Positions 41,303-41,685 of a DNA stretch of 41,685 bases are shown piece by piece; position 1 is the stretch's first letter, and the number at the start of each line of letters is the position of its first letter. The notes below the pieces were generated by a model. It was not told the DNA's origin and did not search any database. It saw only the letters and a program-made list of their open reading frames with translations. The stretch is from NCBI GenBank assembly GCA_028726625.1, contig JAQYPT010000012.1, positions 1 through 41,685 of the forward strand, given 5' to 3'. This DNA comes from Prevotellaceae bacterium (GTDB lineage Bacteria > Bacteroidota > Bacteroidia > Bacteroidales > Bacteroidaceae). The position numbers and the translations under genes are program-made.

Positions 41303-41551
41303 ATGACAGCAAAAGTAGTATTCTTCATATTTCCCGTATTACTGGTATTACTTCCTGTTCTTATCTACAACAGGTACAGTCCTCTCGTGGTCAGAATCTG
41401 TCTGCATATGATAATCGATCCGGAATCAAAGAGAGTATCGGCAAACATTCTTGTCGTACTCCTCGTCTTTTATATTACAATACACTTTGCCGTATATCCA
41501 AAAGATTGGGGAATAATTCCGCCAATCGCCATTATCATATTCCTGTCTTAG
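41303..41551 (+). CDS. Small two-TM membrane protein
   Basis: An 82-residue protein with hydrophobic segments near residues 4-21 (KVVFFIFPVLLVLLPVLI) and 48-62 (ILVVLLVFYITIHF) plus a hydrophobic C-terminus. Size and layout recall the 82-residue membrane protein at 38220-38468 but the sequences are not evidently related. It lies 37 bases after the basic protein gene. A second frame over this region (from 41266) has no membrane-protein character and is rejected. Confidence 0.55.
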   Translation: MTAKVVFFIFPVLLVLLPVLIYNRYSPLVVRICLHMIIDPESKRVSANILVVLLVFYITIHFAVYPKDWGIIPPIAIIIFLS

Positions 41552-41685
41552 AGTCAACCAGCAAGTGCAAAATTACAAAACGTGTTTGAAGAACTCTCGT
41601 TTTGGTGTAGAAAAGTTTAATTTTTCTCTCGGTCTTTCGTTCAATTTCTTTTGTATCGACATAATTCTCTTGTCTGTATAACGTT
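41552..41685. other. Window end, no gene seen
   Basis: 134 bases with T-rich stretches (TTTAATTTTTCTC). No complete gene, terminator or repeat could be supported. Confidence 0.4.

Larger units (their letters stand above)
31086..41685 (+). mobile_element. Left part of an integrated mobile element (ICE or mobilizable island)
   Basis: Directly after mnmE comes a gene set typical of Bacteroidetes integrative elements: multi-HTH DNA-binding protein, tyrosine integrase, excisionase-like protein, topoisomerase III and several unknown genes, with phage- or plasmid-like repeat arrays. No relaxase or tra gene is in the window; the element runs beyond base 41685. The left boundary is placed after the mnmE terminator but is not proven, since no second copy of an attachment sequence could be found. 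Confidence 0.65.

Noticed and set aside
1..41685. CRISPR arrays, rRNA or tRNA genes
   Set aside because: No regular short repeats with unique spacers and no tRNA or rRNA signatures were seen on either strand.

Overview
The window looks like a chromosomal segment of a Bacteroidetes bacterium, most likely Prevotella or a close relative. The signs are Bacteroidetes -7 boxes (TAnnTTTG) ahead of many genes, almost no Shine-Dalgarno sequences, a SusD/GH30/SusE-type polysaccharide locus, PCMD and DUF4296 lipoproteins, a eukaryote-like long IleRS and a fused NfnAB-type oxidoreductase. The genus is inference; no rRNA or tRNA gene was seen.

Region 1 (1-4150) holds the last codons of an unknown gene with a strong hairpin, then the tail of a polysaccharide utilization locus: a SusD gene that has lost its 5' half, a GH30 glycosidase lipoprotein, a SusE/F-like glycan-binding lipoprotein and a perfect 16-bp terminator. 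A 13-bp inverted repeat brackets this block. Region 2 (4153-4875) is the rplU-rpmA ribosomal operon on the minus strand.

Region 3 (about 5007-11510) is an integrated microvirus (ssDNA phage, Alpavirinae-like provirus): two unknown small genes translationally coupled to a HUH replication initiator, then major capsid protein, a probable internal scaffold protein and the pilot protein, followed by about 0.9 kb of mostly AT-rich noncoding DNA with a GC-rich structured island. Related dif-like motifs about 6.47 kb apart may be the att sites. A 40-residue membrane ORF with its own -7 box lies on the opposite strand just after the pilot gene.

Region 4 (11540-31020) is ordinary chromosome: a minus-strand operon ileS / DksA-like / lspA / DUF4296 / C69 dipeptidase; a metallo-beta-lactamase-fold hydrolase; small lipoprotein; PCMD lipoprotein plus outer-membrane barrel; serS; a truncated small secreted protein; fused nfnAB; a PD40 protein; uridine phosphorylase; mnmE.

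Region 5 (about 31086 to the window end) is the start of an integrated mobile element placed directly after mnmE: a Zn-ribbon protein with about seven tandem excisionase-like HTH units, a tyrosine integrase, a membrane protein, an excisionase-like regulator, a topoisomerase III, a small membrane protein, a serine-recombinase homologue that has lost its catalytic residues, and a four-gene cluster of unknown function (lipoprotein, two soluble proteins, small membrane protein). Repeated operator-like motifs precede several of these genes, and a 0.5-kb structured intergenic region sits between the regulator and topB. The far end of the element is outside the window.
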